Program-made: the position numbers and the translations under genes
Shown here: one piece after another, positions 1 through 6,335 of the stretch
Layout of the letters: each line of letters starts with the position of its first letter
Position numbering within the stretch: the first letter of the stretch is position 1
Assembly: GCA_946629405.1 (NCBI GenBank)
Contig: CAMOXW010000053.1
Location: 1 to 10,297 of the forward strand
Length of the DNA stretch: 10,297 nt
From: an uncultured Ruminococcus sp.
GTDB lineage: Bacteria > Bacillota_A > Clostridia > Oscillospirales > Ruminococcaceae
Direction of reading: 5' to 3'
The notes under the pieces: model-generated
Database searches by the model: none
Told to the model about the DNA's origin: nothing
What the model saw: the letters and a program-made list of their open reading frames with translations, nothing else

Positions 1-1078
1 AATGGCGGCTAACAAGGTCGGGTGTCTGCTGGGACCGGGAATGAATATCCACCGTCATCCACTCAACGGACGGAATTTTGAGTATTTTTCTGAGGATCCC
101 TATCTTACCGGGTGCATGGCAGAAGCCGAGCTGAACGGACTTCACAGTTCCGGAGTAACGGGGACATTGAAGCATTTCTGCGGGAACAATCAGGAGACAA
201 ACCGTCACTATATTGACTCAGTCGTTTCGGAAAGAGCGCTGCGTGAGATATATCTTAAAGGCTTTGAGATAGCGGTCAAGCGGGGCAGAGCTGATTCGAT
301 AATGACTACATACGGTGCGGTGAACGGCTTGTGGACAGCCGGAAATTACGGTCTCAACACAGTGATCCTCAGGAACGAGTGGGGGTTTGAGGGCTTCACA
401 ATGACCGACTGGTGGGCAAATGTCAACGTACGAGGCGGCGCGCCCGAAAGAAGCCTCTATTCTCCTATGGCGGCAGCGCAGAACGATGTATATATGGTCT
501 GCTCAGACTGCACCTCAGAGGACGAAGGCATAAAGGCAGCGCTTGCGGACGGAAGTCTCACAAGAGCAGAACTTCAGCGCAACGCGAAGAATATACTGAG
601 CTTTATCCTCGGGACAAACGCTATGAAGCGTCTTGTCGGCGAGGCTGACCGTATAGAGATAATAAACCGTCCTGACAGCGAGGAGATCTCAGACGAGCCT
701 GTGAACTTCTACAAGCTTGATGAAGAACTCACGATAGACATTGGCGTAAAGAGCGTGAAGGGACAGAGCTTCGCATTTGCGCTTACAGTTGAGAAGCCGG
801 GCTGGTTTGAGGTGACGGTCACAGCATCGTCAACGCAGAGCGAGCTTGCACAGATACCGGTGACATTGTTCTTTGTAGGAACCGCAAGCGGTACATTCAC
901 ATGGAGCGGAACGAATGGAGAGCCGGTTTCGTTCAGCAAGGAGCTCCCGATATTCTCGCGCTTCACGGCTGCAAGGCTTTATTTCGCACAGAGCGGTCTT
1001 GACCTGCACAGTATAAGCTTCAGGCGTACTGGCAGGGCGGCAAGTTTGGATATGGCTTTTGTAAACGAGGAAAGATAA
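1..1078 (+). CDS. Glycoside hydrolase family 3 (beta-glucosidase-like), 3' part only
   Basis: GH3 enzymes cleave non-reducing terminal beta-linked sugars from oligosaccharides by a retaining mechanism. The frame is open from the window edge; the ATG at base 2 is probably internal, because GH3 proteins are usually 700-950 residues and only 358 are visible. Numbering from that ATG, the late part of the TIM barrel is clear: GPGMNIHRHP (11-20), RNFEYFSEDP (24-33), the KHF substrate-binding motif (57-59), and MTDWW (134-138) with the expected nucleophile Asp136. After the barrel comes a beta-rich segment (about 240-345), then the stop. The alpha/beta-sandwich domain that normally follows the barrel is absent, so it probably lies upstream, as in permuted rumen beta-glucosidases. 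No signal peptide can be judged. Exact substrate is unknown; family assignment is secure. Confidence 0.93.
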   Translation, partial: MAANKVGCLLGPGMNIHRHPLNGRNFEYFSEDPYLTGCMAEAELNGLHSSGVTGTLKHFCGNNQETNRHYIDSVVSERALREIYLKGFEIAVKRGRADSIMTTYGAVNGLWTAGNYGLNTVILRNEWGFEGFTMTDWWANVNVRGGAPERSLYSPMAAAQNDVYMVCSDCTSEDEGIKAALADGSLTRAELQRNAKNILSFILGTNAMKRLVGEADRIEIINRPDSEEISDEPVNFYKLDEELTIDIGVKSVKGQSFAFALTVEKPGWFEVTVTASSTQSELAQIPVTLFFVGTASGTFTWSGTNGEPVSFSKELPIFSRFTAARLYFAQSGLDLHSISFRRTGRAASLDMAFVNEER

Positions 1079-1079
1079 A

Positions 1080-1421
1080 ATGAATATACAGATATTTGGC
1101 ACAAAGAAGTGCTTTGACACGAAGAAGGCAGAGCGCTGGTTCAAGGAGCGCGGCGTGAAATTTCAGTCGATAGACATGAAGGAGAAGGGGATGAGCGCAG
1201 GTGAGTTCAACTCCGTAAAGCAGTCAGTCGGCGGGATCGACAGAATGATAAATGAGAATGCAAAGGACAAGGAAACACTCACACTTATGAAGTACCTTTC
1301 CGACGCTGACAGGGATGAGAAGCTTTTTGAGAACCAGCAGCTCATCCGTACTCCGGTAGTACGCAACGGTAAAAAAGCAACGATAGGTTATTGTCCGGAG
1401 ATATGGTCGGAGTGGGAATAG
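1080..1421 (+). CDS. ArsC/Spx-family thioredoxin-fold protein
   Basis: A 113-residue protein of the ArsC/Spx/YffB group (PF03960 type), small cytoplasmic proteins with a thioredoxin-like fold. The N-terminal beta strand leads into KKCFDTKKA, placing the redox Cys at residue 11. The following motif is CFDT rather than the CxxC of classical Spx. The fold's conserved LIRTPVV segment with its cis-proline is at 89-94, and a second Cys (105) sits near the C terminus. The start lies one base after the GH3 stop and is preceded by GAGGAAAG inside the GH3 gene, so the two are probably co-transcribed and translationally coupled. No arsR, arsB or other arsenic gene is nearby, so true arsenate reduction should not be assumed. 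A thiol-redox or glutaredoxin-like role is equally possible. Confidence 0.85.
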   Translation: MNIQIFGTKKCFDTKKAERWFKERGVKFQSIDMKEKGMSAGEFNSVKQSVGGIDRMINENAKDKETLTLMKYLSDADRDEKLFENQQLIRTPVVRNGKKATIGYCPEIWSEWE

Positions 1422-1470
1422 TTAAAAAATAAAAATTTATCATTTTTGGCAAAAATAGCACAAACAGGTA

Positions 1471-1499
1471 GTGCAATTATCTGAAAAATATGTTATAAT
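1471..1499 (+). promoter_or_regulatory. Extended -10 promoter for the SPFH gene
   Basis: A perfect TATAAT at 1494-1499 is preceded by TGT, giving an extended -10 element (TGnTATAAT). Seventeen bases upstream, the -35 position reads GTGCAA (1471-1476), only 3 of 6 matches to TTGACA. An extended -10 can compensate for such a weak -35. Transcription would start near 1506, about 95 bases before the ATG at 1602, leaving an unusually structured leader. Confidence 0.65.
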
Positions 1500-1510
1500 C
1501 AATGTATTGA

Positions 1511-1535
1511 CGGCAGTATCCTGCGATGACTGCCG
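1511..1535 (+). promoter_or_regulatory. Inverted repeat in leader of SPFH gene
   Basis: CGGCAGT (1511-1517) and ACTGCCG (1529-1535) form a perfect 7-base inverted repeat separated by 11 bases. It starts about 5 bases after the predicted transcription start. It could be an operator for a dimeric repressor or a 5'-end hairpin that stabilises the mRNA. There is no T tract after it, so it is not an intrinsic terminator. Confidence 0.45.
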
Positions 1536-1546
1536 GGAAATGACGG

Positions 1547-1562
1547 AATATCTGCGGATATT
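1547..1562 (+). promoter_or_regulatory. Second inverted repeat in leader of SPFH gene
   Basis: AATATC (1547-1552) and GATATT (1557-1562) are perfectly complementary around a TGCG loop. The arms are short and AT-rich, so the hairpin is weak on its own. It lies 26 bases before the AAGGAG ribosome-binding site (1589-1594). Confidence 0.3.
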
Positions 1563-1601
1563 ATAGATTTTATAGGGATAAAACCCGGAAGGAGTAAAAT
1601 T

Positions 1602-2990
1602 ATGGGAATCATTCAGGCAGCACTCGTCGGAGCAATGGGAACGCTCAAGGATACATGGCTGGAATACTTTGTATGCGAATCCATCCCTTCTGATGTACTT
1701 GTAGTCAGAGGAAAGAAGCAGCTCGGCAAGCATTCCTCCAACAAAAACAGCAGTGATAATATCATTTCTGACGGAAGCACGATAGTTGTACATGAGGGTC
1801 AGGCGATGATAATGGTCGATCAGGGCTGTATCGTCGAGATCGCTACACAGCCGGGTATCTATGAATACCGCACCGGCACGGCTCCGAGCCTTTTCTCCAG
1901 CACATTTGGAGCAGGATTAAAGAATACATTCAAGGAAATGTGGGACCGTATCAAGCACGGCGGCGATGCTTCAAAGGATCAGAGGATCTATTACTTCAAC
2001 ATGAAGGAGATCATGGACAATAAATTCGGCACCCAGAATCCGGTACCCTTCAGGATGACATATCAGGACCTCGGAAGAAGCTTTACCGTAGGGGTACGCT
2101 GCAACGGTATCTATTCATACAAGATCGTTGATCCTGTACTTTTCTTTGCGAATGTATGCGGAAACGTGACAGGCTCATATACACGTTCGACTATTGATCC
2201 TCAGCTCAAGAGCGAATTTCTCGATGTGCTTCAGCCTGCTTTTGCCAATATATCAGCATCAGGCATAAGATATGACGAGCTTCCCGGAAGACAGCGCGAG
2301 GTAAAGAATGCTATAAATACCGAGCTCGAGAGCGATTGGAAGGAAAAGAGAGGTATCCAGATCGAGAAGGTAGCTATCAATTCAGCTACAATATCGGATG
2401 CCGACACAAAGAGGATACAGGAGTACGAGGACAGAGCGTGGAACACCAATCCCACGAACGCTGCTGCTACACTTATCGAGGCTCAGGCTGCTGCAATGCA
2501 GAACGCTGCAAGCAATCCCAACGGAGCTGCAATGGGCTTGTTCGGAATGGGAATGGCTCAGCAGGCGGGCGGCATGAACGCGCAGAATCTCTTTGCAATG
2601 GGCGCACAGCAGGGCGCTGTAGGAGCTTCAACAGCCCCACAGGCACAGCCTCAGCCGGCACCTGCTCCCGCACCGGCTGCACAGACACAGAACCCTGCTC
2701 CTGCTGCCGGCGGAGATTCATGGGTATGCGAATGCGGCACAGTAAACAGCAAGAAGTTCTGTTCGGAGTGCGGCAAGCCTAAGCCGGCACCTGCTGCTGA
2801 CGGCTGGACCTGCTCATGCGGAGCTGTAAACAAGGGTAAATTCTGCTCTGAGTGCGGAAACAAGAAACCCGCCGGAGCACCTCTCTACCGCTGCGACAAG
2901 TGCGGCTGGGAGCCTGCTGATCCGTTCAATCCTCCCAAGTTCTGCGAGGAGTGCGGTGATCCCTTCACAGATGATGATATCGTAAAATAA
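1602..2990 (+). CDS. SPFH-domain protein with C-terminal zinc ribbons (YdjI-like)
   Basis: A 462-residue protein. The N-terminal 280 or so residues match the bacterial SPFH family often annotated 'virion core protein' (B. subtilis YdjI): an N-terminal amphipathic stretch (about 1-20), ESIPSDVLVVRG (26-37), IVVHEGQAMIMVDQG (61-75) and GIYEYRTG (85-92). An Ala/Gln/Met-rich stretch (285-345) and a Pro-Ala-Gln linker (345-370) follow. The tail has three four-Cys zinc sites: C376/C378/C387/C390, C404/C406/C415/C418 and C431/C434/C448/C451. SPFH proteins oligomerise at membranes; no transmembrane helix is visible here, so membrane contact probably goes through the N-terminal segment or the neighbours. 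The start is supported by AAGGAG seven bases upstream. It is first in a cassette with another zinc-ribbon protein and a small membrane protein. An envelope-stress role is inferred from the B. subtilis context. Confidence 0.9.
   Translation: MGIIQAALVGAMGTLKDTWLEYFVCESIPSDVLVVRGKKQLGKHSSNKNSSDNIISDGSTIVVHEGQAMIMVDQGCIVEIATQPGIYEYRTGTAPSLFSSTFGAGLKNTFKEMWDRIKHGGDASKDQRIYYFNMKEIMDNKFGTQNPVPFRMTYQDLGRSFTVGVRCNGIYSYKIVDPVLFFANVCGNVTGSYTRSTIDPQLKSEFLDVLQPAFANISASGIRYDELPGRQREVKNAINTELESDWKEKRGIQIEKVAINSATISDADTKRIQEYEDRAWNTNPTNAAATLIEAQAAAMQNAASNPNGAAMGLFGMGMAQQAGGMNAQNLFAMGAQQGAVGASTAPQAQPQPAPAPAPAAQTQNPAPAAGGDSWVCECGTVNSKKFCSECGKPKPAPAADGWTCSCGAVNKGKFCSECGNKKPAGAPLYRCDKCGWEPADPFNPPKFCEECGDPFTDDDIVK
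2721..2864 (+). repeat. Tandem zinc-ribbon repeat inside the SPFH gene
   Basis: Two copies of a W-x-C-x-C-G-x-V-N-x(3)-F-C-S-E-C-G ribbon lie 84 bases (28 residues) apart, starting at Trp374 (2721) and Trp402 (2805). The protein repeat is strong while the DNA copies have diverged, indicating an old internal duplication. A third, different ribbon with a longer insert follows (C431-C451). Confidence 0.8.
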
Positions 2991-3004
2991 ATGATAAGAA
3001 CAAA

Positions 3005-3030
3005 TACGGTGCAGCTCTGTCTGCACCGTA
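3005..3030 (+). terminator. Strong intergenic hairpin without a T tract
   Basis: TACGGTGCAG (3005-3014) and CTGCACCGTA (3021-3030) form a perfect 10-base stem with a 6-base loop, 14 bases after the SPFH stop. The sequence after it (TGATCAATAA) is not a T run, so it is not a canonical intrinsic terminator. It may cause partial termination, protect the SPFH mRNA 3' end, or mark a processing site that sets unequal expression of the two genes. Confidence 0.5.
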
Positions 3031-3057
3031 TGATCAATAATATCAAGAGGTGCAGAA

Positions 3058-4140
3058 ATGTCCGAATTACTGGAATATAAATGCCCTGCCTGCGGAGGAA
3101 AGCTTGAATTCAACAGTGGAACACAGAATATGAAATGCCCCTACTGTGAATCTGAATTTGATGTTGCAGCTGTTATGGAATTCAACCATGCCGTTGAGAG
3201 CTCGGACGAAAGCGCAATGACATGGGAGACAACTGCGGGAGGCGAATGGGGAGCAGGTGAAACTGCCGGAATGGGCGTGTATCACTGCGGTTCATGCGGA
3301 GCAGAGATAATCACTGACTCGACAACAGCCGCTTCAAAGTGTCCGTACTGCGACAGCCCCATAGTAATGACAGGAAGCTTTGCCGGAGACCTGAGACCTG
3401 ATTACGTCATTCCGTTCAAGCTTGATAAGAAGGCAGCGACAGCCGCACTCAGCAAGCATCTTGATGGCAAGACGCTTCTTCCTAAGGTTTTCCGCTCACA
3501 GAACCATATCGACGAGATAAAGGGCGTGTATGTTCCTGTATGGCTTTTTGATGCGGGAGCTGATGCTCATATCGTATACAAGGCTGAGAAGAAGCGCCGC
3601 TGGAGCGACAACCAGTTCAATTATGTGGAAACGAGCTATTATTCAGCCGTAAGGTCTGGAAAAATAGCCTTTGAGCGCGTACCGGTGGATGGTTCGAGCA
3701 AGATGCAGGATGAGCTCATGGAGTCTATTGAGCCGTTTGATTTCAAGGACGCAGTGGATTTTCAGACTGCCTATCTTTCAGGCTATCTTGCAGACAGGTA
3801 TGATGTTACCGCTGAGCAGAGCATAGACAGGGCAAATGACCGTATAAAGAAGAGCACGGAAAGGGCTTTTGCAGAGACAGTTACCGGTTACGATTCGGTC
3901 AATGCAGAGAGTACCGATATCAGGCTGAATAACAGTAAGGCGAAGTATGCGCTTTACCCGGTATGGCTGCTGAATAGTTCATGGAACGGCAATAAGTACA
4001 CTTTTGCGATGAACGGTCAGACGGGAAAATTCGTGGGTGATCTTCCTGTAGACAAGGGTGCAGCGGCAAAGTGGTTCGCTGCGATAACAGCAATAGGTAC
4101 AGCGGTCTTTTTCGGGCTGTCGTATCTGTTCATGCGCTGA
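3058..4140 (+). CDS. TFIIB-type zinc-ribbon protein with C-terminal membrane anchor (YdjG-like)
   Basis: A 360-residue protein. Two zinc ribbons lie at the N terminus: C9/C12 with C27/C30, and C77/C80 with C95/C98, joined by an acidic, Gly-rich linker (45-73). The central domain includes DYVIPFKLDK (115-124), GVYVPVWLFDA (156-166) and ALYPVWLLNSSW (298-309), typical of bacterial 'TFIIB-type zinc ribbon-containing' proteins such as B. subtilis YdjG. A single hydrophobic helix (about 338-358) ends the protein, so most of it should face the cytoplasm. Despite the family name, a role in transcription is not implied. The start is supported by AAGAGGTG (3045-3052), five bases upstream. It sits 67 bases after the SPFH gene and 11 before the small membrane protein. 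In B. subtilis the YdjG-YdjH-YdjI group works with PspA at the membrane; a similar role here is inferred. Confidence 0.9.
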   Translation: MSELLEYKCPACGGKLEFNSGTQNMKCPYCESEFDVAAVMEFNHAVESSDESAMTWETTAGGEWGAGETAGMGVYHCGSCGAEIITDSTTAASKCPYCDSPIVMTGSFAGDLRPDYVIPFKLDKKAATAALSKHLDGKTLLPKVFRSQNHIDEIKGVYVPVWLFDAGADAHIVYKAEKKRRWSDNQFNYVETSYYSAVRSGKIAFERVPVDGSSKMQDELMESIEPFDFKDAVDFQTAYLSGYLADRYDVTAEQSIDRANDRIKKSTERAFAETVTGYDSVNAESTDIRLNNSKAKYALYPVWLLNSSWNGNKYTFAMNGQTGKFVGDLPVDKGAAAKWFAAITAIGTAVFFGLSYLFMR

Positions 4141-4151
4141 GGGGGAAGATT

Positions 4152-4592
4152 ATGAGGATCAAAAAAATTCTTGCAGTATTGCTGCTCTCAGCGGCGATCG
4201 CAGCACCTGTTAAGCTGGTGTATCCGGCTTCGGGAGCGAATTCTCAGCAGCTTACGGCTTTTGCAGACGATTATGAAGATTTTGAATACGACTATGACTA
4301 TGATTATGACTACGATGGCTATAATGATCAGGATGACGATGCTCCGTCAAGAAGGTCTGACGAGGAAGAAAAGAAGAAGTTCAGCCCGGTAAGAGCTTTC
4401 ATAATATCGTTTGTTCTCGCGCTGATAATTGCGTTTATAGCAGTAGGCTCGATGAAGGCGAAGCTCAAGACGGTACACCGGAAGTACGAAGCCTCCGACT
4501 ATAAGAAGGAGAACAGCATGGTTCTCGAGGAGCGCAGTGACAGCTTCCTCTACAAGCGCGTCAACAAGACACAGCGCACGTCAGGAAAGTGA
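4152..4592 (+). CDS. Small Asp/Tyr-rich membrane protein, TPM-less YdjH-like
   Basis: A 146-residue protein. The start at 4152 is chosen because GGGGGAAG (4141-4148) lies just upstream; an in-frame ATG at 4071 lies deep inside the preceding gene. Residues 1-37 look like a signal peptide (MRIKK, hydrophobic core, then LTAFA before DD). Residues 39-63 are a low-complexity acidic Asp/Tyr stretch, followed by a charged linker (66-77) and one transmembrane helix (about 79-100). The tail, with GSMKAKLKTV (99-108) and SFLYKRV (131-137), resembles from memory the end of TPM-domain membrane proteins in the same context. The TPM domain expected between signal and helix is missing. Predicted topology is acidic part outside, basic tail inside. 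It completes the SPFH/zinc-ribbon cassette; function unknown. The relationship to YdjH is moderate-confidence inference. Confidence 0.8.
   Translation: MRIKKILAVLLLSAAIAAPVKLVYPASGANSQQLTAFADDYEDFEYDYDYDYDYDGYNDQDDDAPSRRSDEEEKKKFSPVRAFIISFVLALIIAFIAVGSMKAKLKTVHRKYEASDYKKENSMVLEERSDSFLYKRVNKTQRTSGK
4266..4340 (+). repeat. Asp/Tyr codon repeat
   Basis: A run of GAY-TAY codon pairs encodes the Asp-Tyr stretch of the small membrane protein (residues 39-63), most regular at residues 47-55. Third positions vary between C and T, which argues for selection on the protein composition more than recent slippage of a perfect hexamer. Confidence 0.75.
4583..4589 (+). promoter_or_regulatory. Ribosome-binding site bearing on the radical SAM start
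   Basis: AGGAAAG lies at the very end of the small membrane-protein gene. It is 11 bases from the ATG at 4601 but touches the alternative GTG at 4589, which overlaps the preceding TGA as GTGA. The spacing favours 4601, though it is rather long. Confidence 0.5.
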
Positions 4593-4600
4593 ACCGTATT

Positions 4601-5548
4601 ATGAATCCACGCAGCCCGTTTGAATATTCATGCGATAACAAGCGCTATCACATGCTGAATTATTATAACAATTCGCGCTTTGGCAGGAAGGTTTTCAAGG
4701 CATCGCTCGACTGCGGTTTCACCTGTCCGAACATCGACGGCAGCAAGGGGATGGGAGGCTGTATTTTCTGCGATGGCAGCAGCGGCTACTTTACCCGCCC
4801 GTCGCTCAGCGTGGCTGAGCAGCTCGAAGCCGAGCTTGAACGCCTCAGGCGAAAGCATGGCGGAGCTATCAGTGTAAACGCCTATTTTCAGGCAAATACT
4901 AATACATATGCTCCCGCCTCTGAACTGCGGGAGCTTTATTTCAGAGTTCTTGAAAAGTCGGAGGTCTGCAGTATATCAATAGGTACGCGGGCTGATTGTC
5001 TTCCTGAAAGCGTTCTTGAGCTGCTGTCTGAGCTGAATGAAAAAACTTCGCTCACGGTCGAGCTTGGTATGCAGACTGTACATGAGCAGACGATCGCGAA
5101 GCTCAACAGGCTTTATACACATGAGGAATTTCTGCTCGGCTATCAAAGCCTGAAGGAACGCGGGATACGCACCTGTCTGCATATCATCAATGGACTTCCG
5201 GGCGAGACTGCTGAAATGATGAAGGAGACAGCGGTACAGACGTCAAAGCTTCGTCCGGGCGCAGTAAAGCTTCAGATGCTTCATGTAATAAGCGGCACGA
5301 GGCTTGCTGAAATGTATACCCGGGGCGAGCTGAAGCTTCTGACAAAGGATGAATATATTGATATCATAGTCCGTCAGCTTGAAGTTCTTCCGCCAGAAAC
5401 GGTGATAGAGAGGCTGACAGGAGACGGTGACAAGTCAAAGCTTATCGCGCCTTTGTGGAGCATGGACAAGCTTGCCGTGCTCGGCGGTATAGACAAAAGG
5501 CTCGCACAGCTTGACACATGGCAGGGGAGGCTCTGTCTGAAAGGATGA
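4601..5548 (+). CDS. TIGR01212-family radical SAM protein (YtqA/YhcC-like)
   Basis: A 315-residue protein from the ATG at 4601. Near the N terminus, DNKRYHMLNYY (12-22) and FGRKVFKASLDCGFTCPN (27-44) are typical of the TIGR01212 family. The iron-sulfur cysteines are Cys42, Cys54 and Cys57 (TCPN, then GGCIFC), a wide spacing related to Elp3-like radical SAM enzymes. Later motifs include NAYFQANTNTYAP (about 93-105), SIGTRADCLPE, VELGMQT and HIINGLPGE. B. subtilis YtqA of this family has been proposed to act in modification of the tRNA wobble uridine (the mnm5s2U pathway); I recall this and cannot check it here. The usual methyltransferase partner YtqB is not in the window. The start competes with an in-frame GTG at 4589. 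It is followed after 2 bases by the GNAT gene, suggesting co-expression. Confidence 0.92.
   Translation: MNPRSPFEYSCDNKRYHMLNYYNNSRFGRKVFKASLDCGFTCPNIDGSKGMGGCIFCDGSSGYFTRPSLSVAEQLEAELERLRRKHGGAISVNAYFQANTNTYAPASELRELYFRVLEKSEVCSISIGTRADCLPESVLELLSELNEKTSLTVELGMQTVHEQTIAKLNRLYTHEEFLLGYQSLKERGIRTCLHIINGLPGETAEMMKETAVQTSKLRPGAVKLQMLHVISGTRLAEMYTRGELKLLTKDEYIDIIVRQLEVLPPETVIERLTGDGDKSKLIAPLWSMDKLAVLGGIDKRLAQLDTWQGRLCLKG
5540..5544 (+). promoter_or_regulatory. Ribosome-binding site choosing the GNAT start
   Basis: AAAGG is 6 bases upstream of the ATG at 5551. The in-frame ATG at 5545 touches it and has no room for a ribosome-binding site. The ATG at 5518 would overlap the preceding gene by 31 bases without a good site. 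Confidence 0.55.
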
Positions 5549-5550
5549 TT

Positions 5551-6306
5551 ATGCAGTATTATGATAAATTGAAGGAGCTGCTCGCAGCGGAGTATTTCTG
5601 TGATACTTCCGATTTTGATATTGAAGAAAATGTTCTGACTGAGGCAGAAACACCGAGGGGCGGCAGACGTTATTGCGCACAAAAGAAGTTTTTCCACATG
5701 GTAACGACAGGAACGAATGCGGTTATAACGGCTGATCCGGCGCTGGACAGCTTTCTTGTGAGGTTCATGAAGGGCGGCATGGGATATGAGCTTTTTCAGA
5801 TTCCGAAGCTCGTTCAGCTTGAAAAGGAGCTTAACAGTCACGGTCAGACGCTTACTGATATTTACAGGATGTATCTTCCGGACAGGGATATTGAGCCGGT
5901 GCTCGATATTCCCGTGAAGTGGTTCCGTGACAAGGAGATCAACCGTTTTTATGGCAATAAGAGCTTCCCTAACGCGATATGTCCGAGACCTGACAAGAAC
6001 CGTCCTGACAGGCTTGTTGTATGTGCTTATGACGGAAAGACGATCATCGGCATGGCAGGTGCATCTGAGGATGCTGACGGCTGGATGCAGATAGGTATAG
6101 ATGTACTTCCGGGATACCGTTCAAAGGGCATAGGAGCATATCTTGTCACGCTGCTGAAAAAGCGTGTTATAGAGGAGGGAGCGATTCCTTTTTACGGGAC
6201 ATCGACAGGCAATATCCACTCAGCGAATGTTGCGCTGAACTCCGGGTTTGCACCGGCATGGACGGAGATAGGCAGCAAGCGTGTCAACAAGATCATGGCA
6301 TATTAA
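5551..6306 (+). CDS. GNAT-family N-acetyltransferase with novel N-terminal half
   Basis: A 251-residue protein. The C-terminal half is a GNAT acetyltransferase domain, which transfers an acetyl group from acetyl-CoA to an amine: RLVVCAYDGKTIIGMAG (154-170, central strands), then motif A, VLPGYRSKGIGAYLVTLLKK (185-204) with the acetyl-CoA pyrophosphate loop RSKGIG (190-195), then a motif B-like FYGTSTGNIHSANVALNSGF (214-233). Residues 1-110 are not a recognisable domain. They include FFHMVTTGTNAVITAD (47-62) and resemble the N-terminal lobe of two-part GNAT proteins. Substrate unknown. The gene starts 2 bases after the radical SAM stop and ends in a terminator shared with glmS. The start at 5551 rests on ribosome-binding-site spacing; 5545 and 5518 are alternatives. 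Confidence 0.88.
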   Translation: MQYYDKLKELLAAEYFCDTSDFDIEENVLTEAETPRGGRRYCAQKKFFHMVTTGTNAVITADPALDSFLVRFMKGGMGYELFQIPKLVQLEKELNSHGQTLTDIYRMYLPDRDIEPVLDIPVKWFRDKEINRFYGNKSFPNAICPRPDKNRPDRLVVCAYDGKTIIGMAGASEDADGWMQIGIDVLPGYRSKGIGAYLVTLLKKRVIEEGAIPFYGTSTGNIHSANVALNSGFAPAWTEIGSKRVNKIMAY

Positions 6307-6331
6307 AAAAGCGGACATTGCGTCCGCTTTT
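6307..6331. terminator. Bidirectional intrinsic terminator between GNAT gene and glmS
   Basis: AAAAGCGGAC (6307-6316) pairs with GTCCGCTTTT (6322-6331) around an ATTGC loop. The stem is flanked by As on one side and Ts on the other, so it works as an intrinsic terminator for both converging genes. Confidence 0.9.
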
Positions 6332-6335
6332 AGTT

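Noticed and set aside
1422..1460. A/T-rich stretch after the ArsC-like gene as a terminator
   Set aside because: No GC-rich stem precedes the T run; only weak A/T complementarity is present.
1440..1793. 117-codon minus-strand open frame over the leader of the SPFH gene
   Set aside because: It overlaps a well-supported + strand gene and its promoter; the translation looks like noise.
2336..2782. 148-codon open frame inside the SPFH gene
   Set aside because: Cys/Arg/Gly-rich shadow of the Ala/Gln/Pro-rich coding region, with no ribosome-binding site and no recognisable motif.
4589..4591. GTG start for the radical SAM gene overlapping the preceding stop as GTGA
   Set aside because: It touches the AGGAAAG site, leaving no spacer, and family members begin close to the ATG at 4601; kept only as an alternative.
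5374..5841. 155-codon minus-strand open frame opposite the radical SAM/GNAT junction
   Set aside because: Antisense shadow of two well-supported genes with no recognisable features.
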